Both the position numbers and the translations under genes were made by a program. From Fremontodendron californicum (Eukaryota > Streptophyta > Magnoliopsida > Malvales > Malvaceae), in NCBI GenBank assembly GCA_030761205.1, contig JAULJL010000035.1, positions 10,744,001-10,808,000 of the forward strand: DNA of 64,000 bases. Reading direction: 5' to 3'. Positions 1 to 12,132 of the stretch are shown here, piece by piece (position 1 is the first letter of the stretch; the number at the start of each line of letters is the position of its first letter). A model generated the notes under the pieces. It was given only the letters and a program-made list of their open reading frames with translations, ran no database searches and had not been told where the DNA came from.

Positions 1-441
1 GTTGGAGCCTATAATGGGTAAGGATCGGGGTGCCTTATTCATCCTCCATGGATAAAATTAAGGAGCAATTTGGGAACCTTTTAGATTGGTAAAATATCCT
101 AAACCCAGCATATAGACAACACTTAAGAGACCAAACTTAGGATAGAACCATGCCGACCTTGTAGAGAAGAATCCATAATAGGACAAATAAAGGTCCTTTT
201 ATATCTTTTGTGCCTTTACTTTGTTTTATTTGCTATAATCTGTACTTTATGATTATTCTTTTGTTCACTTTTTTTCGTCAATTTTCATACATTTGCATTG
301 CATATTCATCATGCATACATGTGCACACTTAACATTATATGACCTAAATCTTTTAAAATTGTAGTAAAAAAGGTTTAGGGATAGCTCAAACCATCAAAGA
401 TCCTAGGGCATTCTTACTGCACTCGTTCGCAAGCTAAAACA
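1..441 (+). other. T1 leader, non-coding
   Basis: This is untranslated leader upstream of gag. It is related to 21430-22480 of element T2. It contains CATGCATACATG-type words also seen in the T2 leader. No gene is visible. Confidence 0.6.
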
Positions 442-2183
442 ATGGAAGAGGAACAAGTGGTCAAAATGGAAAAAATGGAGAAAGACCAAGTGGAAATGAA
501 AGGACAACTAGAGAAATGGTGAATTTGCTCATGAAGTTTAAAAAAGAGAAAGGAGTTGCAGAAAAGATGAACACAAAGATCCCATGTACCCAATAGGTTT
601 CAGCCCTTACAATACTCAAACATCTTAAGGGGCCAAATTTCAATAAGAATCGATCAATGGAGGGTACGCATATGCATATTCTGGCATACCATCAACAGGT
701 CCAGCCTAGTTTCAAAAGCATACCATCCCTGCATCAACTCCATTCCAAGATGATCTTGAAGAGCAAAAAAAGTTGAAGTTAAGTCCACCAGAAGTGAAAG
801 ACAACCTAAGCTCTCAAAAGATGGATCTGTTAGAAGAAAGGCTCCTGATCGCCTGTCCTTACAAAATATGGAGAAGAAAGCCAGTGAAAGCTTAAAGAAA
901 TATGCCCAAAGATGGAGAAACTCCGCTGACCAGGTTCAACCAGTCCTCACTGAGAAGGAAACAACGGTTTTGTTTGTTAATACCCTCAAAGAACCTTATT
1001 ATGAAAGGATGGTTGGGAATGCCACCAAGAATTTTGCAGACATGGTGATTTCAAGAGAAATTATAGAAAATGCTATAAAGAGTGACAAACCTGAAGGTAG
1101 AGAGACATTCAATGCCAAGAGAAATAGGCCATCTAAAAGAAAGGAAGAAGATGTCTAAGCTGTGATTTATGGAGGGCAACAGGTAGGAGGTTTTCTCCCA
1201 TATAGTCTGTACCCCTAGGGATGGCAAAACCCGATCTGACCGATGGATTTCGAACCGATCCAATCCGAATGGAGAGGTTTTTTTTTGAACAACGGAGGCG
1301 GAGCGGGGCGGTGTGATTTTTTTTTTTGTTTGAAAAGTGGGGATGGAGCAGTTGTGGTAATTGCCTACTCCGCACCGCCTCTCTCCGAATACTGAAATTA
1401 CGAATTTACCCTTAAATATTTAGTTTTTAAAAGAATAATAAATAATATAATTAAACTTATTATTTTTATTTTTCTTTTTAAAAACCTAAACCGAATACTT
1501 TATTTTTTCTCTTCCTAGATTAGAAACATGTTTATTTTGAATTTATATTTAAATTTTTTTACAATGCTTTATTATTTGAAAAAAATAAAAATAATTAATA
1601 AATATCAAATGGGGCGGAGCGGGGCGGGGCGGTTATGGATGTAACCGACATCCATGGAGGTGGTATTGGTATTGAAATTTCAACATCCACGGAGAAGCGG
1701 GGCGGTGGGCGGGGCAGAGCAGTCCTATGGTGGGGCGGCAGCGGATACTACAAAATCCGCCCCCGTACCGCTCCATTGTCATCCCTACGTACCCTATGTA
1801 CCAACATTATTACTTTTTGAGCCAGTACCATAATCAAATTTTTACCCTCGATCACCTGTTCCTATGTCTGGCCCTACACATATACCTACAATTAGGCCTG
1901 TTCCCCAAAAAAGATCGAGAAATAGTCAAGAGAAAATTTCGATCCCGATTTCTGATCTTTTGCCTTTGCTAGTAAAAAACCAGTATCTTTCCCCACACCT
2001 TTGAAATTAACTCCAAATCCACCAGAAAGGAATTATGATCCTAATGGCAATTGTGATTATCATATGGGGGCAATTGGACACACAACGAAAAAGTGTAGGC
2101 AACTGAAAGAGAAGGTTGAAGACCTCATTAATAACGACACTCTGACTCTGGATGTTCTGGAACAATGGAAATCTGAAGTTTGA
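442..2183 (+). pseudogene. T1 gag, broken and interrupted by a MITE
   Basis: Gag is the structural protein that packages retrotransposon RNA. Translation starts at ATG 442 (MEEEQVVKMEKMEK) and meets a stop after about 26 codons. An open stretch at 868-1158 carries the Retrotrans_gag-like core (KKYAQRWRNSADQVQP, then TVLFVNTLKEPYYERM), matching the second gag of element T2 at 25080-25260. The C-terminal part at 2001-2183 has the Tat-type zinc knuckle CDYHMGAIGHTTKKC (C-x2-H-x5-H-x4-C). Between them a 572-bp MITE (1216-1787) splits the frame. Stops, frameshifts and the insertion make it non-functional. The family assignment is firm; the exact original start is not. Confidence 0.75.
1216..1787. 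mobile_element. hAT-type MITE inserted in T1 gag
   Basis: The insert begins TAGGGATGGCAA and ends in the inverted complement of TAGGGATGACAA, giving 12-bp terminal inverted repeats with one mismatch. The flanks TGTACCCC (1208-1215) and CGTACCCT (1788-1795) fit an 8-bp target-site duplication with two mismatches, as expected for old hAT insertions. The interior has GGGGCGG repeats near 1613-1632 and 1700-1715 around an AT-rich core and codes for nothing. Gag homology resumes on both sides, which marks it as an insertion. Confidence 0.7.
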
Positions 2184-4865
2184 AGATGAGAAATGTCACC
2201 TTGAATATTCAGTCTAGATAAGTCCAAATCTTTTGATGTTTTCATTTTCCTAGGCATGACATTTTAAGCATTAATTAGGCGTTTGGCGGTTTTGTTTCCT
2301 ATCAATTTTGCTGGAAATTGCTTATGTTCGCATAATTTATTTTTTAAGTTCAAATGAAAAATGTTTTTGATCTTAAAGAAATTGGTGATTATTTGTCAAG
2401 ATAGAACTTTACAACCCATTCCTATATCCAGTTGCAAATCAAACCACTTAAAAGTTTGACTCCTTTGATGGTATAAGTTTGAAATTTGATAAGCCTTCCT
2501 TTCCATTTGACCATGAAATGAATTCCAAAAGTCAGTGATCTTCATCATGGCAATGAGCAATGAAAATGACTGATTAATTTGCAAAACATTTTTTGAAAGC
2601 CAATACATGAGCCACTCTCTTAAAAGAATCTTGATCTTGGTAATTTTATAAGAGTTAAGGCTATCTAGGGCTTCAAACACATCATCCCTAAGTTCCTTCA
2701 TCGTGCCCAAACTCTTCCTTTCCGAATGGTGTCCTTTACTTGCATATGGAGCTAAATTACCTTAAAGGCCATGTTTTCTCAATATTCTTGAAAGCTTTGA
2801 CTTGAGCAACATATATTTTCACCCAAAGTTATCCTTTGCCCACATCTTGAGGCAGGATTACCAAGAAGCCAAATTACCCGATGTTTCTAATATCCTTGTA
2901 CACCATTCTGACTTATGCAAAATGCATGAACAGCCTGAGTATACTTTGAGAAGAAAAATTGTTAGATTGGGCCTTCACTTAAAATGTATATCTTGGACAT
3001 GAGTTGCACAAAAAAAAAAAAATTGATTGTGACATCATGCATATGTGGTACTGAAATGATTTCAAATGCAAAATGAAATTCTAATTATCTATTCCCCTAA
3101 GGGTTGCTCTTCAATGAAAATATTCATACTTGACATGAAAAATGGCCATCTTTTATATTCCTTTCACAAATTAAGAAATTATCCTTTGTTACCCCTTTTG
3201 AGCCTATTAAATTATTTTTGTAAATGAACGTTAACCAAGGATCACCCTCCATACTAGGGGCAAGTATGAAAAATTATCTTTCTAAAGAAGCGTGAATGAT
3301 TAGGTCATATTTCTACACCATGAAAATGTTGGCTTATGTCATGGGGCAAATGTTAAAATGGGTCAGTTCCAAAATTGTGAATTCACTTCGTGATAAAAAA
3401 AAAAAAACTTGAAAAGAATAGACATGAAAAAAAGTCTTGAAGAGAAAAAACAAAAAAGGAAGAAAGAGAATAAGAGAAAGATGTGAAATGTTTTGAGAAG
3501 TAGAAAGGAGAAAAGTCCTCACGAAAAGAAATGATCATTGGAAAAAGATATGAAATGTTTTGAGAAGCAGAAAGGGAGAAGGTTATCATAAAAAGAAATT
3601 ATCCTTGGTTTGATACCTTTAAACACATATTTTGGACCTGATTATCCATTCTTTCTAACCCCAAGCCCTAGCCTACTTACATGCTTAAAAAGTCCATTTT
3701 GATTAAGTATGGATATTTAACTTGAAGAGTTTTTTCCTTAGATTTTACTCCATCCCTGTGAATTCACATTTTGTCTTTGGAAGAATTTTTGAATCTCAAA
3801 TGCATGATGAAATAATCAAAAAAAAATGAAGCACTAGGATGAAAAACCAAAAACGGGCAGTTTAGAGAAAAAGTTGAAAATGGGAAAGCAACTCTAGAAA
3901 TTGTGCATGATTGTGCCAAGGCTCCAAGAAGAAGTACAAGAGAAAAGACATATTAAATCAACCAATGCATTGAACACTAAACCTGCTTGGATAACTTGGT
4001 CCAAAATTGAAAATCCTTTTCCTTTATTTCCCAAATTTTGAGCCTATCCTAGATAGTCTTGACATTTGTTAAAATGCCATGCACCAAGAAACTAAAGAAA
4101 GTGCCAAAAGAGATTGTACTTTAAAACAAATTTTTTGAGAAAATTTATTTTTCAATGAATTTTATTTATTTGTGAGCCTATATGAAGAAACATTGATCTT
4201 CCTTACTAAGTGAAAAAGCCATCCTTGATAACCAAAACCTTGACATATTGAAATACTCAATTCACTTGAAAGAGCCAAATTGTGATTCAGCTCATCTTTC
4301 TTGGAAGTAATCACCATTTTTTGAGAGATGCAAATATCACATTTTGTTAAAAATGAAGACTTGATTTTTGAACATTGAAATAATGATGTGGGGCAATCTT
4401 GCATTTGATATGGGGGCAAATGAAAAGAGTTTTTTGACAAGTTCATTCTTTTCAAACAATTAAAAAAAAAAATCATGAAAACATTCAAATTTGGAATAAT
4501 GCATTAGAGTTTTGGACCAGTATGACAATAGTGACATTTCTGGGGCAAAAAGAATGTTGAGAAGGCTTTTCGGTTTTCATTTCCATGACGAGAGGAATTA
4601 TTTTCAAGGATATGTTGAATTTGGTCAATAAATTGGTAGATTAGGCACTTCCTGCAGTATTGACATTGAAGATTTTCTGGATGTGTTTGGGAATAACATT
4701 CGGGGTAGAACGTTTGGAAGTTGGAGGATAAGAAGATGAAGTGATGGGCTTGAGAACCTTTTTATCACAGTTAAAGACATATGAGATTGATTTTTATTTG
4801 GAATTTGCATTCGCATGGCATTAATTGTAGTGTATTCATAACATTAGTTGCATATATTTTTTTCC
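2184..4865 (+). other. T1 post-gag non-coding region
   Basis: There is no coding sequence here. Segments resemble the post-gag part of element T2: 3000-3060 (poly-A run then GTGACATCATGCATATG) matches 26690-26735, and 3600-3740 matches 27235-27365. Purine-rich tracts occur near 3400-3600. The short open frames here have random composition. Confidence 0.6.
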
Positions 4866-5480
4866 AAAACCTCAAGGTATCTTTTTCCTAAAACCTGAGG
4901 GTATCTTTAATATCTTTTTTCACAAACCTCTAGGTATCATCTTTAAAAACCTTCGGGTATTGTTTCAAAACCTTAGGGTATTGTCTTTAAAACCTCCGAG
5001 TATCATCTTTAAAAATCTTCGGGTATCATTTCAAAACCTCCAGGTATTGTCTTTCAAAACCTCCGGGTATCATCTTTACAAACCTTCGAGTATTGTTTTT
5101 AAAACCTCCAGGTATTGTTTTTAAAACCTCCGGGTATCATCTTTAAAAACCTTTGGGTATCATTTCAAAACCTTCGAGTATTGTCTTAAAAACCTCCGGG
5201 TATCATTTCATAACCTCCAAGTATCATCTTTGAAAACCTCGGGTATCATTTCAAAACCTTCGGGTATTGTCTCCGAGTATCACCTTCAAAAACCTCCGGG
5301 TATCATCTTCAAAACTTCTAGGTATCTTTTCAAAATCTACGGGTATAATTTCTAAAACCTCTAGGTATATTTTCTAAAACCTCTGGGTATATCATTTTTA
5401 AAGCCTCCGAGTACACCTTCAAAGCCTTTGGGTATTGTTTTCAAAATATTCTGGTATAATTTCTAAAAATTGAGTATCAT
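4866..5480 (+). repeat. Minisatellite, about 22-26 bp unit
   Basis: Roughly two dozen imperfect head-to-tail copies of a unit like AAAACCTCCGGGTATCATCTT, with variants CTTCGGGTATTG and CTCTAGGTAT. Spacing varies between about 20 and 30 bp. It lies in the non-coding 3' half of T1. Confidence 0.85.
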
Positions 5481-5874
5481 CCTTATCATTGACATGATGT
5501 GCATGAAAAGAACGAGATGAAGAAGATGAAATTATGAGCTTGAAAATCTTCTACCATAATATGAGACAAATAATGTTTACATACATAGTAATCATTTCAT
5601 ACATTGCATTCATAACAATTAATCATCATGCATGACATTCATAACATATATCACATTTGTGATTTAAATATATTTAATCTGCATTAATGACATTCATGCC
5701 TTCATGACATTCATGCATCGCATACTTATGACTTTGAGTTTTAAACTGATAAAAAAATGACAATCAATTGAGAAATTGAAGAGATTGAGAATCTTGATTA
5801 AGGTGGACCTCTTCAAAATAAATTTTAAATCCCTGTCGAGAGAAATTTCTTCAAGATGGTTGAAAAAAAAATTT

Positions 5875-6345
5875 TGTGAACCTCGATTGAGGAATCTTCT
5901 TCAAGATGAATTTTTCGAACCTCAGTTGAGGAATATCATGGTAAAATTTTGAACCTCGATTGAGGAAATCTTTGTTAAATTAAAATCTTGATTTAAGAGA
6001 AGTTTTTGAATTCTGGTTAAAAAAAATTGTTTCAAAATTTGAATTTTCATGTTGAATCCTTAATGGAGGAATGTTTTAAAAATTCTCAGTGGAAAAATAT
6101 TTTCTTTTCAAAGGTCCTTAGTGGAAGAATATGTGTTTTTAAAAATCCTCAATGGAGGAATGTTTTTTAAAAGATACTCAGTGGAGGAATATTTTCAAAA
6201 TCCTCAGTGGATGAATATTTTTCTTTGCAAAGATCCTCAGTGGAGGAATGTTCTCTTGTTAGATCCTCAGTGGAGGATATTTCCTTTTTAAGATTCTCAG
6301 TGACAAAAAATTTCTTTTTAAAATTGATGCCTCAGTGGAGGAGTA
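5875..6345 (+). repeat. Minisatellite, TCCTCAGTGGAGGAAT unit
   Basis: About a dozen imperfect copies of a unit centred on CCTCAGTGGAGGAATATT, spaced about 25-40 bp; earlier copies read CCTCGATTGAGGAA. Each unit contains the short palindrome CCTCAGTGGAGG, so the transcript could form a chain of small hairpins. It sits just upstream of the T1 purine tract. Confidence 0.8.
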
Positions 6346-6424
6346 CCCTTTTTAAATTCTATAAAAGTTTAAATGTAACGGGTGTATATATCTTGGCACA
6401 ATTCATGTTTCACAGAAAATGTGC

Positions 6425-6437
6425 AAAGAGGGGCAAT
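6425..6437 (+). promoter_or_regulatory. T1 polypurine tract
   Basis: AAAGAGGGGCAAT directly abuts the LTR start TGTAGACACC. It is the plus-strand priming site for cDNA synthesis and nearly matches the T2 tract AAAGAGGGGCAGC at 29771-29783. Confidence 0.8.
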
Positions 6438-8528
6438 TGTAGACACCCGATTTTATCTAGGATCTTGTAAACTGATATTGGATTTAATATTGCAAAGTTA
6501 ATTGTTATCGGGTTTTTTTAGATCTTGGAGTCCAATGGACCGGCCCATGTAACTATTATTATTATATATTATTATTAGTATTATTATTATTAGTTTTACT
6601 ATTGTCTTTATTATTATATATTGTTTTTACTATTATTATTATTACTATTACTGTTATTAATTTTATTTTTTTATTTTTTTCTTTATTTATTTGAAAAAAT
6701 CAAAAAATAAAAAAAAATAAAAAAATCGAACTTATAAAATTGGTTTGTGAAAAACATGTTTTTAATTCCTTGAGGCCAAAGACAAAATCTGATAAAAATG
6801 AAACCTTGGGATGGAATCTGTGAAAAAAAAATAAGAAAATCCAAAAGAAAAATAAAAAAAAAAAAGAAAAAGAAAAAGGCAAAAATCGGATCTGCTTGGC
6901 AGATCCGATTCTTGGGTCCCAAGTAATACCTAGATTCCTACCCTTTGAATCCCTATATACCCATCCAAGTGCATACACAAAAAGGAAGGAGACAATAATC
7001 AGCAATCAGAATAAATTAAAAGGGTTTTGGTTTTCTTTCAAAGTATTTTCTAGAAAGATTTCTTCTTTGTTTTTCTTCTATTTGAAACTTAAATCAGTGT
7101 TTAAAGAACATTTAATAAAAAATAAAGGGTTTCTTCCGGGTTTTGGGTTTTGAAAAAAAAAAGGGAAAAAGGAAAAGGCGAAATATTGTTTTTCTTTCTT
7201 GGATTTTTTTAGAATTATTTTTGAAAGTTTGAAATTGTTTTAGAAGAAAAAGATTTTTGAAAACTTAAAATCAAATTTTTGAAAAAAAAAAATAATTTCT
7301 GAAAGCTGGGTTTGTTTTGAATCTTGGAAAAAAAAAGAACAGAGAAAAACCCATTTTTTATAAATAAAAAAAAATCGAAAAGAAAGAAATACAAAAAGAA
7401 AAATTGAAGCTTTTAAAAGAGCTTCTTGGTTTGGGTGCACAAGGTCCGAGCATTGACCCATGCGCATCCTGACCCAAATGTAACTCCTTTATTATTTTTT
7501 TATTTTTATTTTCTTTTCCATTTATATATATTATTTTTGTTTTCTTTCAAATTCTTCGTATATATATATATATATTTATTTTAATTACTTTATTCTAAAA
7601 TATTTCTATACTCTCTACTTGTTAATTATTTATTTAATTACCTTTTATTGATTTTTTATTTTTATTTTTAGTATAAGTTTATTTTATTTTATTGATTGTT
7701 TATTTATTTGTGCTTAGTGTGGATTTCTTATTATTATTTATTTATTTTATTTGTTCATCTTTAGCATGACTATTTATTTATTGTGTTTGTTAATTAGGAT
7801 AATCTTAATTTATTTAGATTTTGTTTAACATAATATATATATTTTACATAATTTATAACAATAATTCAAATTAAAGATAAATTGAGACCTACCGATGATG
7901 GAATTTTAGGGGATTGCAAACGGTCGATTTTCTAAGAAATTTTTAGGTAAGAAAAGATTCTTATAAGTTCCGCCAAAGATGGAGAATTTAGGGGATGATT
8001 TTCAATATTATTGGTTGAAATTTATTTTTAATTTAAATATAAGATAATTTAATTTAGAATTTACAAATTTCTTTTTTCCATAAAATATTTAATAAATCCG
8101 ACGATGGAGCCCCTTCAAGGGAACAAATAGTGTCTTTTGAATACTCTTGAAGTAAGGAGATTTTTTTTTTTTTTTTGGGATTCCGCCAAAGATGGAGAAT
8201 GCCTTAAAGAATTTTTTCAATAATTAATATATCGAAATTAAAAACCATTTAATTAAGACAAAATTTAGGGTAATATTTGATTAATTAGGTATTGTCCTCC
8301 TGGATGGACATTGTGGAGGTGCTAATCCTTCCCTACACGTATACTCTCGAACTTAGTTCTGGTAAAGATGACTAGGACCTATCCTTTTTATGTGCCTTCG
8401 TCAAGCTTAGAATTATTATAAATTGGATAGATTCATATAGGTGACTAATCACACCTAGCAAAGATGATTAGTGGCGATTCCACATTGTGCGTCTAGCATG
8501 CTGAATTCGCATTTGGCACGTTATGACA
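6438..8528 (+). repeat. T1 3' LTR
   Basis: It starts TGTAGACACCCGATTTTAT next to the purine tract and probably ends TTATGACA. It includes an ATT/TTA microsatellite (about 6550-6670), a TATA-like CTATATA at about 6953, long A/T runs, and near its end GGTGCTAATCCTTCCC and CACACCTAGC, both conserved in the T2 LTRs. The 3' end is inferred only from the terminal ACA, because the partner LTR is outside the window. Confidence 0.7.
6951..6961 (+). promoter_or_regulatory. Candidate TATA box of T1 LTR
   Basis: CCCTATATACC in a locally less A/T-rich stretch, followed by CATCC, at a typical place in the LTR. It is a motif match only. Confidence 0.4.
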
Positions 8529-9165
8529 CACACAAACAAGGTCCTTTTATTTAAAAAACAAAACATTTTTTTTTAAACGATGATCACATAAACATTTTAT
8601 GTCGGAGAATTCAATAACCTTTTCGGCAACCCGACGGAGTTTAGAGGATTATTCTTTCGTTCTAATATCCACGTGACCTTCATAAAAGGAGAATGATGAC
8701 CTTATTGTGAAAATAGTCCCGAGCATACATCCTGAAAACTCGGCAAAGCACGCTCGGAATCATTTCACAATAATCTCATCATACTCGTAAACTAATTAAA
8801 AATGGGACCTTAGTTAGAGATGTGTTTTTTTTCAGAAGAAGGGTATCTGAACATCCATGGGAATACCCGGATACCTTAGAGGAAACTTAGATTGAATCCG
8901 ACGAAGAGTTTAGGCATGAGAATTTCTTAAACCAAAGGAGTATCAGAATACCATGGAGACAAGGGTACCCGAATATCCTAAGGTAACTTTCGCTAATTTT
9001 GACTTGGGACAAGGGTATTCGAATACCATGGACAAGGTATGGCTAACTTTGCCATTAACTCAAAGTTTGAAAACCAAAGGAAGTGAAGTTTGGAAGCGAA
9101 AGCCATTTTGGACGTAGAAATCTACGAATTCGGTAAAGGTTAACATACCCTAAGATTTGATTTTT

Positions 9166-9490
9166 GCTTACGGGGGTTTAGAGTGTTTAAACAAAGGTTA
9201 CAGGCACCTAAACGAATTCATTTCCTTGCTAGAAAAGAGTTTACAGTGTTTCGATATATAAGTCTAAGAGCTGAAAAAAATAGTTTTGAATTTTGACCAC
9301 AAAATGACACATTTCGAAAGGCTAAAGGCTTAACCTCGCTAAATGATGCTTATGGGGGTTTGGCCAAAGGGTTTGGGACACTAAAATGATTTCGTTTTTG
9401 CTGGAAAGAAGCTTAAAGGGTTCGGATATATAAGTTCAAGGGCTGAAAAAAATAGTTTTGGATTTTAAACACAAAATGACACATTTCGCC
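9166..9490. repeat. Two tandem copies of about 180 bp
   Basis: The stretch from GCTTACGGGGGTTT (9166) to ACACATTTCG is repeated from GCTTATGGGGGTTT (9348). Both share GAAAAAAATAGTTTTG and CACAAAATGACACATTTCG. The spacing is 182 bp with moderate divergence. Confidence 0.75.
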
Positions 9491-10059
9491 CATACTCGTA
9501 CACCAATCCTTTCTTGTTTAATGTACCCAATATCTCCAAAAATACGAAAAATCATATTGACCATAGATTATTGTATTAATCAAGATCATAATAATATTGG
9601 GAATTTTTTTGAAAATCACCTTTGGAGTGACAAAATGGTCAAAGGTTAGCCACATGGATTACTAATCCGGCTCAACCAATCACCTAGAACCAAATTGTTC
9701 TAGGATCCTCAAACTCATAACCATTTTTGTCAAGAGAATAGGAAGAGCATTTAAACAAACAACATGCACCAAAATAGACTTTGGCAAAGCAAGCAAAGAT
9801 GCACCATGAAAAATGCAAAATGCATGAATATACACCACAATATACCTTAGGCAAAGCAAGCAAGAATGAGCATAAAAATGGTTTCAAAACCTCTTCATGG
9901 AAAACAAAAGCTCTTTATTTTTTTGAAATTCTTTTTAAAAAAAAAATCAAAATGACTAAAAAAATGGATGCTCATGGAGTCATCAAAACCAAGAAAAAAA
10001 AGGAAAATAAAGGAAGAAAACCACCTTTTAGGTAGCAAAATCAAGGAAGAAAAAAGCTC

Positions 10060-11130
10060 ATTTTTTTTTCTTTTTTTCTCCTCTCTTTTCTCCACTCTTC
10101 CTCCCTTTTTTTCCCTTTGGCCGAATAGCCTCATTTCTCTCTTTTTCTTGTTATGGTCGAATGCCTCCTAGGCCTCCCCTTTTTTTCGTGGTCCTCCTTT
10201 CCTATTCTTGCTCACCAAGTTGTTCTCCCATTGGCCATTTGCTCATCAAGTTATTCTCTCATTGGCCAAGCCTTGCCAACTCATGTACCTCTTGATTCCT
10301 CTCTCTCTTACTATCCATTTGTTCACCAATTTGCCATTTTGCTTCCAAAAATATCCTTCACTCCTCCATTTTATTACAAGTTTCATGCAAGTAGATTCTT
10401 ATTTTACCCATTTCCCTTCTATAATTACAATTTTCATCCAAGTAAATCCCTATTTTACCCTTCCATTTCTTCTTTAATTACAACCATTTCTCCTACAATT
10501 TCAATTCTTGGTTTTTGCAATTTAGTCTCCCATCAATTACTCTTTAAATTCAACCTTTAATCTTCTTTCAAATTCTTTCCCTCACAAATCTTCCTTTAAT
10601 TTCATACTTTTATTTCTCCTTAATTTCGTCTCTCCACCAATTCTCCTTTTAATTTCTTTCAATTTCATCTCTTCACCAACTTCTACTACAATTCTGACCT
10701 TTAATTTTTGCAATTTAGTCCCCTCTATTTCCAACTTTTCTTCAATTTGATTCCTCCTCCCATTCTCCTTGTAATTGAGCTTTTAAATTTCTTTCAATCC
10801 CATCCCTTTTACTAATTCTCCTTCAAATTAAACTTTCAATTTCTTTCAATTTAATCCTTTATATGATTCTTCTTGAAATTGAACTTTCAATTTGTTCAAT
10901 TTGTCCTTCTTCTATTTCAATTCTCCTATCTCACTTTCATTCATTCCATTTGTTTAAATTTCCCCTTCTATCATATTTAATTTGTTCAATTTAACCCCTT
11001 TGACATCTCAATTTGCTTATCCACCTTTAGTTTCATTTTTTTATTTTTTCGATTTAGTCCCTCCACCACTTCTCTTTAATCTCAACTTCCACATTCTTTC
11101 AATTTCACCATTGTCAATAATTCTTCTTTA
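10060..11130. other. Pyrimidine-rich non-coding block
   Basis: The + strand is strongly biased to C and T, with recurring TCAATTT and CTCCTTTAATTT words, so the minus-strand LTR transcript would be purine-rich. Open frames here are artefacts of the bias. Confidence 0.6.
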
Positions 11131-11335
11131 ATTCCACAGCAAATTTCTAATCATTTGTACTTAATTAAAGCACGAACGCATGCCCCAAAAATAAAGAAAG
11201 AATTATGCCTTGGAGGAACCAAAAATTGAGTAAAATCATACTCGGGAGGATCCGAAATTTGGAGAAAATCTTATTTTAGAGAAAATTAAAGAAAATTATG
11301 TTTTTGGAGGGTCCGAACAAAATTAGGTGTTTACA

Positions 11336-12132
11336 GACTCACAAGATTATCAAGTGATATTGAATATGCATTTATTTATATGTTTTTTTAATGTAATTAT
11401 GAAAACATGAGGGTGATTATGAACTTAGACCTTATTAATTAGGTCGTGGATGGTTAAATTTATTCCTTTTTAGTATTTATTTTTAAATAGGGTCTGTGAA
11501 TACTCCTTGCCTCTTTATTCTAGGTTTGTACATTCTCTTCTCATCTAACTCCCATCAAATGTAATTCGAAGTCTCTTGTAAAGCTATGCAATATTTATGA
11601 ACTTTATAGGATGAAAAATTATCTAATACATTGCTAGTGAAGTTTTCGGACTCCACAAGCAGGGTTAAAAGGGTGACCATACTCCTTAGGGATAGTAAAG
11701 AAATGCGACATGTGGCAGTCTTTGACCCTGCTTGTGGAATTAAAATACTCCACTGCCAATGTATCAAAGATGAACCCCTATAGAATTCGATTTAGAATAG
11801 AATTATTGTAATTCAAAGATGAAAAAAGATCAAGGCTGACAAGAAGGAAAAATATAGATATTGCCATGAAACCTTAGAAAGACTTTATATGCAATCCCTA
11901 GGAATTTGACCAACATGTTTCCTTTGCGGCTCAAGGAAACCAGAATTAGATAAAGTCCATAGTCATCCTAGTAGTTGGCATGTGATATATTTATTTTACT
12001 TATATATGAATTAAATAAATTATATGCATGTCAAATAACAAATCAATGAGACCTAATAATTTAAAAGAAATCCCTCAGCCAAATATTAAGTCAAGATATG
12101 AATAATTTGATGTAGTTGCTTTCCATTCTCAT
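11336..12132 (+). repeat. Unclassified LTR-like fragment Y
   Basis: This segment matches the inverse of 37874-38950: both contain CATGAGGGTGATTATGAACTTAGACCTTA, a TATA-like run before AATAGGGTCTG, and TCCCTAGGA.TTTGACCAAC further on. The conserved TATA-like box followed by GGGTCTGNGAA suggests an LTR of an unidentified family. There is no PBS or coding sequence with it. Confidence 0.55.

Larger units (their letters stand above)
1..8528 (+). mobile_element. Tat-like gag-only LTR retrotransposon T1 (5' end outside window)
   Basis: The interval is the internal region and 3' LTR of a Ty3/gypsy element of the Tat/Ogre type. In order it holds a leader, a broken gag (442-2183), about 4 kb without coding sequence, a purine tract (6425-6437) and an LTR that starts TGTAGACACC. 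The first 100 bases resemble the leader of element T2 near 21430-21500 (shared words GGGGTGCCTTA and GAGGAGCAATT), which supports reading position 1 as already inside the element. No protease, reverse transcriptase or integrase motif is visible. Gag-only elements with LTRs are known in plants as TR-GAG elements; assignment here is inference from architecture. Confidence 0.75.
8600..11335 (-). repeat. Tat-related LTR, minus orientation
   Basis: Read on the minus strand the sequence starts at 11335 with TGTAAACACCTAATTTTG, which closely resembles the TGTAGACACCTAATTTTG start of the T2 LTRs. The other end is taken as TGTCGGAG at 8600, reading CTCCGACA on the minus strand, which is a weak choice. 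No PBS, PPT or gag is attached, so it is a solo or truncated LTR. Bases 8529-8599 are unassigned; I see nothing in them beyond A/T runs. Confidence 0.55.

Noticed and set aside
4866..5480. CRISPR-like regular repeats
   Set aside because: The units are contiguous with no unique spacers of constant length, and the context is a plant retrotransposon.
6683..7467. Several frames rich in Phe, Lys and Ser on both strands
   Set aside because: They come from A/T homopolymer runs in the T1 LTR and have no motifs.
10153..10560. 135-codon + strand frame
   Set aside because: It lies in a pyrimidine-rich block; composition explains the lack of stops.
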